Assembly (NCBI GenBank): GCA_964609305.1
Contig: CAZSRK010000077.1
Location: forward strand, 1-7,347
DNA length: 7,347 nucleotides
Direction: 5' to 3'
Source: CAKSXP01 sp964609305
Lineage (GTDB): Bacteria > Bacillota > Clostridia > Oscillospirales > Oscillospiraceae
The translations under genes and the position numbers were made by a program. Positions 1 to 5,322 of the stretch are shown piece by piece; position 1 is the first letter of the stretch, and each line of letters opens with the position of its first letter. The notes beneath the pieces are model-generated. The model was not told the DNA's origin, made no database searches, and saw nothing but the letters and a program-made list of their open reading frames with translations.

Positions 1-72
1 CTGTCTCCTGCATGACCGACCGTGAAGGGACATACGGAAGACAGTGACATGTGAGTAATACCGGGAAATGGG

Positions 73-106
73 AACGGCCGGACGATCTGCGTATCGTCCG
101 GCCGTT
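73..106. terminator. perfect hairpin downstream of the GNAT gene
   Basis: A perfect 14-bp inverted repeat (73-86 with 93-106) encloses a 6-base loop. It lies just beyond the stop codon of the minus-strand acetyltransferase gene, so it may end that transcript. A T-rich stretch follows on the plus-strand side (120-130), but it starts about 14 bases after the stem, and there is no clean T run on the minus side. It may act in both directions or be an intergenic structured repeat. The remaining bases 1-72 show no gene that can be supported. Confidence 0.5.
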
Positions 107-123
107 ATGCATGAATCCCATTT

Positions 124-618
124 TTATTTTATGTCTAAAGTGAAATTGCCTCCCTGGAAGTAGAACTCGCCGTCGAATGACATTGTCTCGATTGAAGTAC
201 AGAGAAACCCCAGTTTTTTCAGAAGCTCACAGGAAGGCTGATTATCCATCGCCGTTCCCGCTGTAAAACCTGTTGCATTGTATTCTTTAATGAAATATTC
301 AATTAATGCTTTTGCACTTTCATATGCATAACCGTTATGGTGATATGCCGAGTGAAAACAGTACCCTAAATCGAATTTATCTTCGACTTTATGAAAACCC
401 ATATAGCCGATCATTTTATCGGAAAAAAATACTGCAAAAAACAGATTGCTGTCCGCAAACCGTTTTGTCAAGGCCCTTACCTCCGCGTCCTCTGTTGGCA
501 ACGGCATATCATAAACTGCATACTCGGAATGATTAAAGTCGAGCCATATTTTTTTCATTTCGGGCCAGTCGTTTTCACAAAGGTTCCGAATGTATAACCT
601 GTCTGTTTTTAGCTGCAT
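124..618 (-). CDS. GNAT family N-acetyltransferase (RimJ/RimL-like)
   Basis: This 164-residue protein has the length and layout of a single-domain GNAT acetyltransferase, which moves an acetyl group from acetyl-CoA to an amine in the cytoplasm. The N-terminus (LKTDRLYIRNLCENDWPEM) is the usual opening strand and helix of the RimJ/RimL-like group. Residues around FDLGYCFHSAYHHNGYAYE form the acetyl-CoA pyrophosphate-binding strand-turn-helix, and the NQPSCELLKKLGF segment is the typical late motif that ends in the conserved LGF. The start at 618 is supported by a GGAGG ribosome binding site about 7 bases upstream. The gene follows the broken racemase gene on the same strand after about 55 bases and may be co-transcribed with it. 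Its substrate, protein or small molecule, cannot be told from the sequence. The region looks more AT-rich by eye than the genes after 1500. Confidence 0.85.
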   Translation of the reverse strand: MQLKTDRLYIRNLCENDWPEMKKIWLDFNHSEYAVYDMPLPTEDAEVRALTKRFADSNLFFAVFFSDKMIGYMGFHKVEDKFDLGYCFHSAYHHNGYAYESAKALIEYFIKEYNATGFTAGTAMDNQPSCELLKKLGFLCTSIETMSFDGEFYFQGGNFTLDIK

Positions 619-673
619 AAGTACCTCCGCTTATTTTTGATATGTCACCTGACATTATCTCCTCGAAAAGTTT

Positions 674-1089
674 TCAGCAGAGCGCTGTTAAAGCTGCCTT
701 TATAGCATGGATTTGGGTTGTATCAAACATGGGAAGCGGGGAATCTTCTTGATGGATCAGCAATCCAATTTCGGTACATCCAAGAATCACAGCTTGAGCT
801 CCCCTTGATTTTAGCTCCTCGATTATATCAACAAATTCTTTTCTGGAATCGGACAATATGATTCCACATAAAAATCCTGTGTCATGGTATATTTCGTTCC
901 AAGCAAAGCTGCCTTATTAATACCGGCATTGAGTAAAGTATCTGCCGTGGCGTCAGCAATATGGATAATTGGAACAGTGATTTTTTCTTGGATTTGCGGA
1001 GCAACTTTATGCATAGTATTGGTGCATATCACAATAAGGTCGGCACCGGCTTTCTGCAAATTCAGCGCGGCGGCACCAAGGATTTCTGC
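674..1089 (-). pseudogene. aspartate/glutamate racemase family protein, frame-broken and 5'-truncated by the assembly gap
   Basis: Two reading frames together give one recognisable Asp/Glu/hydantoin racemase family protein (YgeA-like, cofactor-independent, two catalytic cysteines). From 1089 down to about 868 the frame encodes the middle of the enzyme, with the first catalytic motif CTNTMHK, then HIADATA and ALLGTKYTMTQDFY. From about 868 down to 674 another frame encodes the C-terminal part, with SRKEFVDII, the second catalytic motif LGCTEI, then MFDTTQIHA and a stop at 674. In family members roughly 30 residues normally separate QDFY from the ELC-x-G segment. Here QDFY runs almost straight into LCGII in another frame, so about 90-110 bases seem to be missing. 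The first frame instead ends at 823 after unrelated residues. The N-terminus lies in the gap. Loss of function is likely if the sequence is correct, but an assembly error near the gap is possible. Confidence 0.75.
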
Positions 1090-1189
1090 NNNNNNNNNNN
1101 NNNNNNNNNNNNNNNNNNNNNNNNNNNNNNNNNNNNNNNNNNNNNNNNNNNNNNNNNNNNNNNNNNNNNNNNNNNNNNNNNNNNNNNNN
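1090..1189. other. assembly gap of exactly 100 Ns
   Basis: There are 100 consecutive Ns. This is a common placeholder length for a scaffold join of unknown size. The regulator coding sequence enters it from the right and the racemase coding sequence leaves it on the left. Neither the C-terminus of the first nor the N-terminus of the second is present, so the true missing length is probably a few hundred bases or more. Confidence 0.98.
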
Positions 1190-1385
1190 CCAGCTCCTTC
1201 AATGTAGAACTGAGCGTTTTGTACGATATCCCACCGATGTACTTTTTCATCTCGTTGAAGCGGACAACGCCGAACTCCATCAGAGTGTAAAGTATGGTCA
1301 TCTTATATTTCCCATTGATCAGCGATAGGGTATAGCTGAAACCGGTGTTGCCCAGACACTCGTTTGATATGCATCGTTCGCTCAT
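1190..1385 (-). CDS. HxlR-family winged-helix regulator, 3'-truncated by the gap
   Basis: Only the first 65 codons are present. The N-terminal half of an HxlR/MarR-like winged-helix DNA-binding domain is clear: LINGKYKMTILYTL is the conserved helix-1 motif, and VRFNEMKKYIGGISYKTLSSTLKEL is the helix-turn-helix with its recognition helix. Family members are usually 100-130 residues and bind DNA as dimers. Cysteines at positions 5 and 10 precede the domain. In characterised relatives such as YodB and HypR, an N-terminal cysteine senses diamide, quinones or other electrophiles, so a thiol-switch role is possible here. The start at 1385 is preceded by an AGGAGA ribosome binding site. The gene is divergent from two flavoprotein genes, the usual place for their repressor or activator. 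An uninterrupted reading frame from 1385 to 1062 exists only because Ns are read through, and it is not a real protein. Confidence 0.85.
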
Positions 1386-1401
1386 TTTTACACTCTCCTA
1401 A

Positions 1402-1436
1402 AAGTAAGTATCGCACTTTAACGTGCGTACTTGCTT
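1402..1436. promoter_or_regulatory. candidate HxlR operator (imperfect palindrome)
   Basis: The left arm AAGTAAGTATCGCAC (1402-1416) and the reverse complement of the right arm (AAGCAAGTACGCAC, 1423-1436) match apart from one substitution and one inserted base, around a 6-base centre. The site overlaps the predicted plus-strand -35 box and the early transcribed region of the minus-strand regulator gene. A bound dimer could therefore control both directions. Paired AGTAAG-like half-sites fit what HxlR proteins tend to bind, but binding itself is inferred. Confidence 0.6.
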
Positions 1437-1458
1437 TTTAATTTATTCTCGCTATGAT
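1431..1458 (+). promoter_or_regulatory. predicted promoter of the flavoprotein operon
   Basis: A -35-like TTGCTT (1431-1436) and a -10-like TATGAT (1453-1458) are separated by 16 bases, about 45 bases upstream of the first flavoprotein start. The -35 box lies inside the right arm of the candidate operator, which suggests direct repression. Confidence 0.5.
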
Positions 1459-1485
1459 TATAGTATCAGATAAGGGAAATGTCAA
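1457..1485 (-). promoter_or_regulatory. consensus promoter of the HxlR gene
   Basis: On the minus strand, a perfect TTGACA (1480-1485) and a perfect TATAAT (1457-1462) are separated by 17 bases, which is the full sigma-70/SigA consensus. Transcription would start near 1450 and run through the candidate operator before reaching the regulator start codon at 1385. The promoter shares bases with the divergent plus-strand promoter, so the two probably compete for polymerase. Confidence 0.75.
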
Positions 1486-1509
1486 CGAAATGAAACAGGA
1501 GGATGCAAT

Positions 1510-2055
1510 ATGAGTAAAAAGATTGCGGTCATTACGGGAAGTCCAAGGAGAAACGGAAACAGCTTTGCCATGACAGACGCATTCATCAAAGCAGCGCAGG
1601 GCAAGGGGCACATTGTGACCAGATTTGATGCGGCCATGATGCAGCTCGGCGGCTGCCGTGCCTGCGAGACCTGCTATAAGACAGGTAAAGCCTGCTCTTT
1701 TGACGATGATTTCAATATCATCGCCCCTGCTGTACTTGAGGCAGACGCTGTTGTATTTACCATGCCGGTATACTGGTATTCCATCCCGTCGCAAATCAAA
1801 GCTGTCATCGACAAACTGTATTCATTTTGCGTGGCAGGAAAGGATGTTGCCGGAAAAGAGTGCGGCCTGATTACCTGTTGTGAAGAAGACGATATGTCCG
1901 TGCTGGATGGTGTACGTATTCCTGTGGAACGCTCCGCCGCTCTGCTGAAATGGAAGATGGTGGGCGAAGTCCTGGTCCCGGGAGTTTTGAATGCCGGCGA
2001 TATAGACAAGACCGACGGCTGCCGTCAGGCGGCTGAACTTGCTGACAGGATATGA
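1510..2055 (+). CDS. flavodoxin-family NAD(P)H-dependent FMN reductase / iron-sulfur flavoprotein-like
   Basis: This 181-residue flavodoxin-fold protein opens with the FMN phosphate-binding loop GSPRRNGNS (residues 10-18) after a hydrophobic first strand. PVYWYSIPSQIKAVIDKLY is the family's second flavin-contact region. Cysteines 49, 52, 55 and 62 are spaced C-x2-C-x2-C-x6-C, which fits the compact cluster motif described for archaeal and clostridial iron-sulfur flavoproteins (Isf). A [4Fe-4S] cluster next to FMN is therefore plausible but unproven, since related FMN reductases keep similar cysteines. Such proteins pass electrons from reduced carriers to quinones, oxidants or other acceptors in the cytoplasm. 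AGGAGG lies just before the ATG. The next gene starts 19 bases after this stop, so the two form an operon divergent from an HxlR regulator, which probably controls it. Confidence 0.85.
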   Translation: MSKKIAVITGSPRRNGNSFAMTDAFIKAAQGKGHIVTRFDAAMMQLGGCRACETCYKTGKACSFDDDFNIIAPAVLEADAVVFTMPVYWYSIPSQIKAVIDKLYSFCVAGKDVAGKECGLITCCEEDDMSVLDGVRIPVERSAALLKWKMVGEVLVPGVLNAGDIDKTDGCRQAAELADRI

Positions 2056-2074
2056 AAGGAACGGAGGGTGTTTT

Positions 2075-2626
2075 GTGAGTAAGAGAATCGTCATATTAAA
2101 CGGAAGTCCCCGGAAAAACGGGAACACATCGGCGCTTGTAAGGTCGTTTACGAAAGGGGCTGAGAGCGTCGGAAATACCGTAACGGAATTTTTCCTTGAC
2201 GGTATGGATATTCACGGCTGCAAAGGCTGCTTCGGCGGACACAGTAGCCGGGAATGCCCCTGCGTGCAAAAAGACGATATGGCCGAAATCTACCCGGCAG
2301 TGAAACAATGCGATATGATCGTGTTTGCCACGCCGCTGTATTACTGGAATATGAGTGGACAGATCAGAACGGCGATCGACCGCCTGTTTGCTCTTGAGGA
2401 GGGCGATGGCAATCTGCTCAGAGGACATGACAGGGCCTGCGCGCTTTTGATGGCGGCGGAAGGGACCGACTTTGATGACGTTGCCGCCTACTTTGACCAT
2501 CTCATGGATCATCTTAGGTGGAGAAACCTTGGCCATGTGCTTGCCGGCGGCAACGGAGATGTGGGTGACATCAAAGGAAAGGCTGAGCTCGAACAGGCCT
2601 ACGAACTCGGCAGAGCTATTGCGTAA
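2075..2626 (+). CDS. second flavodoxin-family NAD(P)H-dependent oxidoreductase
   Basis: This protein has 183 residues from the GTG at 2075. An upstream ATG at 2039 is in frame, but it lies inside the previous gene and adds 12 residues before the normal N-terminus. The GTG has a GGAGG 7 bases ahead and places the phosphate loop NGSPRKNGNTSAL at the usual position. TPLYYWNMSGQIRTAIDRLF is the second flavin-binding region. Cysteines 49, 52, 61 and 63 are spaced C-x2-C-x8-C-x-C, unlike the compact motif of its upstream neighbour, so cluster binding is less certain. The fold and probable FMN use match the upstream protein, but the two differ enough not to be a recent duplicate. They may form a heteromeric or sequential flavin reductase pair under the divergent HxlR regulator. 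Confidence 0.85.
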   Translation: MSKRIVILNGSPRKNGNTSALVRSFTKGAESVGNTVTEFFLDGMDIHGCKGCFGGHSSRECPCVQKDDMAEIYPAVKQCDMIVFATPLYYWNMSGQIRTAIDRLFALEEGDGNLLRGHDRACALLMAAEGTDFDDVAAYFDHLMDHLRWRNLGHVLAGGNGDVGDIKGKAELEQAYELGRAIA

Positions 2627-2718
2627 AACATGGGTGGAAGCGGATGCTCTGGAATTGTAACAGGGCCATGAGGATAATTTCCTATGAATATTCACATGTT
2701 TTTTGTGTAAAATTCCCT

Positions 2719-2747
2719 TTGAAATAATACGCCGAATCCGATATCAT
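2719..2747 (+). promoter_or_regulatory. predicted promoter of the small unknown gene
   Basis: TTGAAA (2719-2724) and TATCAT (2742-2747) are separated by 17 bases. Transcription would start near 2754, almost exactly at the first base of the downstream hairpin, which would put that hairpin at the very 5' end of the messenger. Nothing else is visible in the rest of the intergenic stretch 2627-2718. Confidence 0.5.
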
Positions 2748-2755
2748 TATATAGA

Positions 2756-2800
2756 AAACGTGTAGCGAACAGCGTAAATCCAGTTGTTTGCTACACGTTT
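2756..2800 (+). promoter_or_regulatory. 5' leader hairpin with GCGTAAATCCAG loop (copy 1)
   Basis: A 16-bp stem (2756-2771 with 2785-2800, one G-T wobble) encloses a 13-base loop whose first 12 bases are GCGTAAATCCAG. It ends 31 bases before the ATG of the small gene and about 130 bases after the flavoprotein operon. With the promoter at 2719-2747 it would form the 5' end of the small gene's transcript. The tail after the stem (TTTATAATTTAT) is only weakly terminator-like. The same loop sequence occurs in the hairpin at 3080-3130, while the stems differ. Confidence 0.7.
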
Positions 2801-2831
2801 ATAATTTATGAACAGGAGACGGACAGACGGT

Positions 2832-3071
2832 ATGAAACGAGTGAAGGCAGCCTGTATTTGCCAGACTCTTCATTTTATGCTGAAAGAAGACATGGCTGAC
2901 GACTGGGCGGTAAAACAGGTTGAACAGGAAGTCGAGCAGTACAAGTCAAATCTGGAGCGTAATCGAACAAAGTATAAGATCGTAGAACAGACGACCCAGC
3001 CGGATGGGTCCATCATAATTAAAATAAAAAAGCAATATAACTCCAGCCCTGTCGGGGATTATCTGGACTGA
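2832..3071 (+). CDS. small conserved-looking protein of unknown function (79 aa)
   Basis: No function can be assigned. The start at 2832 (MKRVKAACICQTLHF) is preferred over an in-frame ATG at 2808, because 2808 has no ribosome binding site and adds eight polar residues. An AGGAGA at 2813-2818 lies somewhat far (about 14 bases) from 2832. The protein begins with a short hydrophobic, cysteine-bearing helix, continues with an acidic and basic stretch likely to be helical (WAVKQVEQEVEQYKSNLERN), and ends with a probable beta hairpin (TKYKIVEQTTQPDGSIIIKI) and a YNSSPVGDYLD tail. It has no signal peptide or membrane span, so it should be cytosolic. I recall similar 75-80-residue hypothetical proteins in Lachnospiraceae, but could not check this. 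It sits between two hairpins sharing a loop and directly upstream of the MATE pump. A role as a small regulator or RNA-binding protein is only a guess. Confidence 0.75.
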   Translation: MKRVKAACICQTLHFMLKEDMADDWAVKQVEQEVEQYKSNLERNRTKYKIVEQTTQPDGSIIIKIKKQYNSSPVGDYLD

Positions 3072-3079
3072 AAACAAAG

Positions 3080-3138
3080 AGCGTGTGGCCAGGACGGCGT
3101 AAATCCAGCAACCGTCAGGGCTGCACGCTTATTTTTTT
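3080..3138 (+). terminator. terminator/attenuator hairpin with GCGTAAATCCAG loop (copy 2), upstream of the MATE gene
   Basis: The left arm 3080-3097 pairs with 3112-3129. From the base, AGCGTG pairs with CACGCT, then come two G-T wobbles, GCC with GGC, a tandem A-G mismatch, and GACGG with CCGTC. The loop carries GCGTAAATCCAG (3097-3108), identical to the hairpin at 2756-2800. The stem is followed by ATTTTTTT (3131-3138), a strong intrinsic-terminator tail. The next gene's Shine-Dalgarno starts at about 3140. The structure therefore ends the small gene's transcript and must be read through for the pump to be made, unless the pump has an unseen promoter upstream of the structure. Confidence 0.8.
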
Positions 3139-3153
3139 GAAAGGAGAAATTAA

Positions 3154-4590
3154 ATGGAGACGAGTATGAACGGTTTTTTGGGGACGGAGCGAATCGGGAA
3201 ACTGATGGGCAAATATGCCGTCCCCTGCATTATTTCTCTTTTGGTCGGCGCGCTGTATAATATAGTGGATCAGATTTTCATCGCCAATGCAGACTACCTT
3301 GGGTCATTCGGTAATGCGGCCAACACCGTCGTTTTCCCCCTTACGGTTATCGCGCTGGCGATAGCTGTTATGATTGGCGACGGCTGCTGTGCATTTGTCA
3401 GCCTGAGCCTCGGCATGAATGAACCAAAAAACGCGAAGAAAAGCGTTGGCAACGCGGTTGTTCTGACAGTTGCCAGCGGGATCGTCCTGTGCGCGATTTA
3501 TCTGATATTTCTGGAACCGATCATAACCATGTTCGGCGGAACAGTCAACGCAGAGACCTTTCAATACTCGAAAGAGTACTTCTTTTATATTACTCTTGGT
3601 ATACCGTTTTATATGTTCGGCCAGGCGATGAACCCCATCATTCGTGCCGACGGAAGCCCTAAATTTGCTATGGTCTCGACTTTGGTCGGGGCTATCCTTA
3701 ATGTGATACTGGACCCCATATTTATTTTTCTGTTCAAATGGGGAATGATGGGTGCTGCGGTTGCGACAGTGATAGGCCAGGTCGTAACTGCCATCCTGTC
3801 AATCTGGTATCTGCTGAATATGAAGCTTATAAAGCCGGCCCGGTCGGATTATAAGCTCGACAGGGCTGTTTCCAGCAGGACCGTTGTGCTGGGTATCACC
3901 AGCTTCCTTTCTCAGATTTCACTGGTGGCTGCCATGGCGGCAATAAATAATATGATACTCAAATATGGCGCCCGGGATGCAATCTTTGGACAGGAACAAT
4001 ATGCGCAAATACCCATGGCGGTCGTGGGCATCGTCATGAAGTTTTTCCAGATAGTTATTTCCATAGCAGTTGGTATGGCGGCCGGCTGTATCCCGATCGC
4101 AGGGTATAATATGGGGGCAGGGCTCAATCAGCGGGTTAAAAATCTGTTTAGCAAACTGCTGCTTGCAGAAGCCGTCGTCGGCGCAATTGCGATGGTGATA
4201 GTTGAATTCTTCCCGCAGCAGCTTATCGCGATTTTCGGCGCAGCAAACGAGAGTACCTATTACACAGACTTTGCGGTCAGGTCATTCCGTGTGTATCTGT
4301 GCATGATGATTTTTGCCTGTGTAAACAAGGCCTGCTTTATCTTCCTGCAGGCGCTCGGCAAGGCGGCAATGTCCACGATGCTTTCCATGGTCCGGGAGAT
4401 AGTTTTCGGAGTTGGCCTGGCGCTGCTGCTTCCCATTTTCTTCGGGCTGGACGGCGTGCTGTATTCAATGCCCGTATCGGATGTTCTGACATTTGTTATA
4501 GCGGTGATACTGATAGTGCGCACATATAAAGAACTGAGCCAAACCTCCGGCAGAGCGGAAAGCAGTCGGGATCTGCCAAGCAACGCCTAA
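3154..4590 (+). CDS. MATE family multidrug efflux transporter (MepA-like)
   Basis: This 478-residue integral membrane protein has the length and hydrophobic pattern of a 12-helix MATE antiporter. These proteins export cationic drugs, dyes or metabolites in exchange for sodium or protons. The N-terminus (IGKLMGKYAVPCIISLLV, then ALYNIVDQIFIAN) is the standard first helix of the MepA/DinF-like clostridial group. The repeat-half motif after helix 4 (FGQAMNPIIRADGSPKFAM) and the start of the second half near residue 245 (LGITSFLSQISLVAAMAAIN) show both six-helix lobes. A C-terminal helix ends in a short polar tail. AAGGAG precedes the ATG at normal spacing. The gene lies 15 bases after a T-run terminator hairpin, so its expression may depend on readthrough. 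It converges on an HxlR regulator gene. The substrate is unknown. Export of an electrophilic or aromatic compound is a contextual guess. Confidence 0.92.
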   Translation: METSMNGFLGTERIGKLMGKYAVPCIISLLVGALYNIVDQIFIANADYLGSFGNAANTVVFPLTVIALAIAVMIGDGCCAFVSLSLGMNEPKNAKKSVGNAVVLTVASGIVLCAIYLIFLEPIITMFGGTVNAETFQYSKEYFFYITLGIPFYMFGQAMNPIIRADGSPKFAMVSTLVGAILNVILDPIFIFLFKWGMMGAAVATVIGQVVTAILSIWYLLNMKLIKPARSDYKLDRAVSSRTVVLGITSFLSQISLVAAMAAINNMILKYGARDAIFGQEQYAQIPMAVVGIVMKFFQIVISIAVGMAAGCIPIAGYNMGAGLNQRVKNLFSKLLLAEAVVGAIAMVIVEFFPQQLIAIFGAANESTYYTDFAVRSFRVYLCMMIFACVNKACFIFLQALGKAAMSTMLSMVREIVFGVGLALLLPIFFGLDGVLYSMPVSDVLTFVIAVILIVRTYKELSQTSGRAESSRDLPSNA

Positions 4591-4680
4591 ACCGGAAGCA
4601 TGCAAAGTCATCTGACATAGCCCTTGCCATAGTGACAGCAGGACGGCAATATGATCGAATATAATTTTTTCATGTATGTA

Positions 4681-4715
4681 GACAGAGGGTATCGTGTCAA
4701 GCGATACCCTCTGTC
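4681..4715. terminator. terminator hairpin between convergent MATE and HxlR genes
   Basis: A perfect 14-bp stem (4681-4694 with 4702-4715) has a 7-base loop and is followed on the plus strand by ACTATTTATTTA. It sits between the MATE stop (4590) and the stop of the minus-strand HxlR gene (4738), so it probably ends MATE transcription and may serve both directions. The preceding 4591-4680 shows no gene. Confidence 0.7.
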
Positions 4716-4737
4716 ACTATTTATTTAAAACTATAAA

Positions 4738-5073
4738 TCAAGTTATAGAAGCCTTATAGCCCTCTCCCCAGTCCCGCATGGCGTCCAGTATGGGTTGCAG
4801 GCTCCTTCCAAGCTCTGTCAGGGAATACTCCACTCTTGGAGGTACCTCTGCATATACCTTGCGGTTTATCAGACCGTTTTCCTCCATTGCGCGAAGCTGC
4901 GCCGTAAGCACCTTTTGGGACACGCTGCCTATGGACTTTTTCAGCTCGCCAAAGCGTTTGGTGCCAGGGAGCAGGTCGCGCAGGATCAGGACCTTCCATT
5001 TGTCCCCGATCAGGGTCAGGGTAGTCTCAACGGGACAGGCTGGCAGTTCCTTTAATGTTTTCTGATTGGCCAT
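4738..5073 (-). CDS. HxlR-family transcriptional regulator with N-terminal cysteine
   Basis: This is a complete 111-residue winged-helix regulator. The ATG at 5073 is chosen because GGAGGAG lies just upstream at proper spacing. An in-frame ATG at 5091 would place that site inside the gene. The order is typical of the family: a short N-terminal arm with CPVETTL (Cys13), the helix-1 motif IGDKWKVLILRDLLPG, the helix-turn-helix RFGELKKSIGSVSQKVLTAQL, the wing PPRVEYSLTELG, and a C-terminal dimerisation helix ending in DAMRDWGE. The lone cysteine at position 13 sits where relatives such as YodB (Cys6) and HypR (Cys14) carry their redox-sensing thiol, so this protein may sense electrophiles or disulfide stress. 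It diverges from the SnoaL-like gene and probably controls that gene and itself through the palindromes at 5124-5144 and 5282-5297. Confidence 0.92.
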   Translation of the reverse strand: MANQKTLKELPACPVETTLTLIGDKWKVLILRDLLPGTKRFGELKKSIGSVSQKVLTAQLRAMEENGLINRKVYAEVPPRVEYSLTELGRSLQPILDAMRDWGEGYKASIT

Positions 5074-5118
5074 ATGTATCTCCTCCGCCATTAGTTTCGA
5101 TTTGAAATTATATGCTCG

Positions 5119-5147
5119 ATTTTACTATACAGACAGATTATAGTCAA
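5119..5147 (-). promoter_or_regulatory. promoter and candidate operator of the second HxlR gene
   Basis: On the minus strand, TTGACT (5142-5147) and TAAAAT (5119-5124) are separated by 17 bases. Between and overlapping them lies the inverted repeat ACTATA-N9-TATAGT (5124-5144). This resembles the TACTAT/ATAGTA-type half-sites reported for YodB-like HxlR regulators, so the protein probably represses its own gene by covering this promoter. Confidence 0.55.
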
Positions 5148-5281
5148 TGTCACAAACAGAGATAAAGAGGTAAATAGCAAAAAAATTATTAAAGAACTTC
5201 ATCGGCTGAAACGCCTGAAAGTCCATATTTGTTTCCTCCGGGTAACCACCTAATAGTATCGTTTGAGTAACTACGACACAA

Positions 5282-5297
5282 TAAAGTGCTTACTTTA
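5282..5297. promoter_or_regulatory. palindrome overlapping the SnoaL-gene -35 box
   Basis: TAAAGTGCTTACTTTA is a 6-bp inverted repeat with a 4-base centre. It overlaps the predicted -35 box (5294-5299). Its AGTAAG-like half (minus strand) recalls the operator candidate at 1402-1436. Binding by an HxlR protein is a guess from position and pattern. Confidence 0.4.
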
Positions 5298-5322
5298 CAG
5301 CAGAAACCAAAGCTCGTATATT
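5294..5322 (+). promoter_or_regulatory. predicted promoter of the SnoaL-like gene
   Basis: TTTACA (5294-5299) and TATATT (5317-5322) are separated by 17 bases, giving a start near 5329 and a leader of about 60-120 bases depending on the start codon. The -10 box is fused to ATTATAGTCA, a 10-base sequence also present in the HxlR promoter. Confidence 0.55.

Noticed and set aside
3..47. Possible C-terminal tail of a plus-strand gene entering from the left edge
   Set aside because: Fifteen codons with no recognisable motif cannot be distinguished from chance.
306..597. Plus-strand open frames opposite the GNAT gene
   Set aside because: They lie fully antisense to a well-supported GNAT gene, have no ribosome binding sites and show no recognisable protein features.
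1062..1385. Continuous minus-strand 107-codon frame including the N run
   Set aside because: The middle is unknown sequence. The part beyond the gap (1062-1089) belongs to the racemase, read in another frame.
2096..2695. Long minus-strand frame (199 codons) opposite the second flavoprotein gene
   Set aside because: It is antisense to a gene with clear flavodoxin motifs. The composition is unlike a real protein and there is no ribosome binding site at its start.
2756..3138. Integron attC-like or other mobile-cassette recombination sites flanking the small gene
   Set aside because: No RYYYAAC/GTTRRRY core boxes, integrase or target duplication are visible. The T-run tail and the positions before genes fit terminator or leader elements better.
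3080..3138. Known riboswitch upstream of a MATE gene (guanidine mini-ykkC, yjdF or preQ1 type)
   Set aside because: The conserved ACGR loops of the guanidine-II type and the recalled cores of the other classes are not recognisable. The shared loop sequence does not match any class that I can name.
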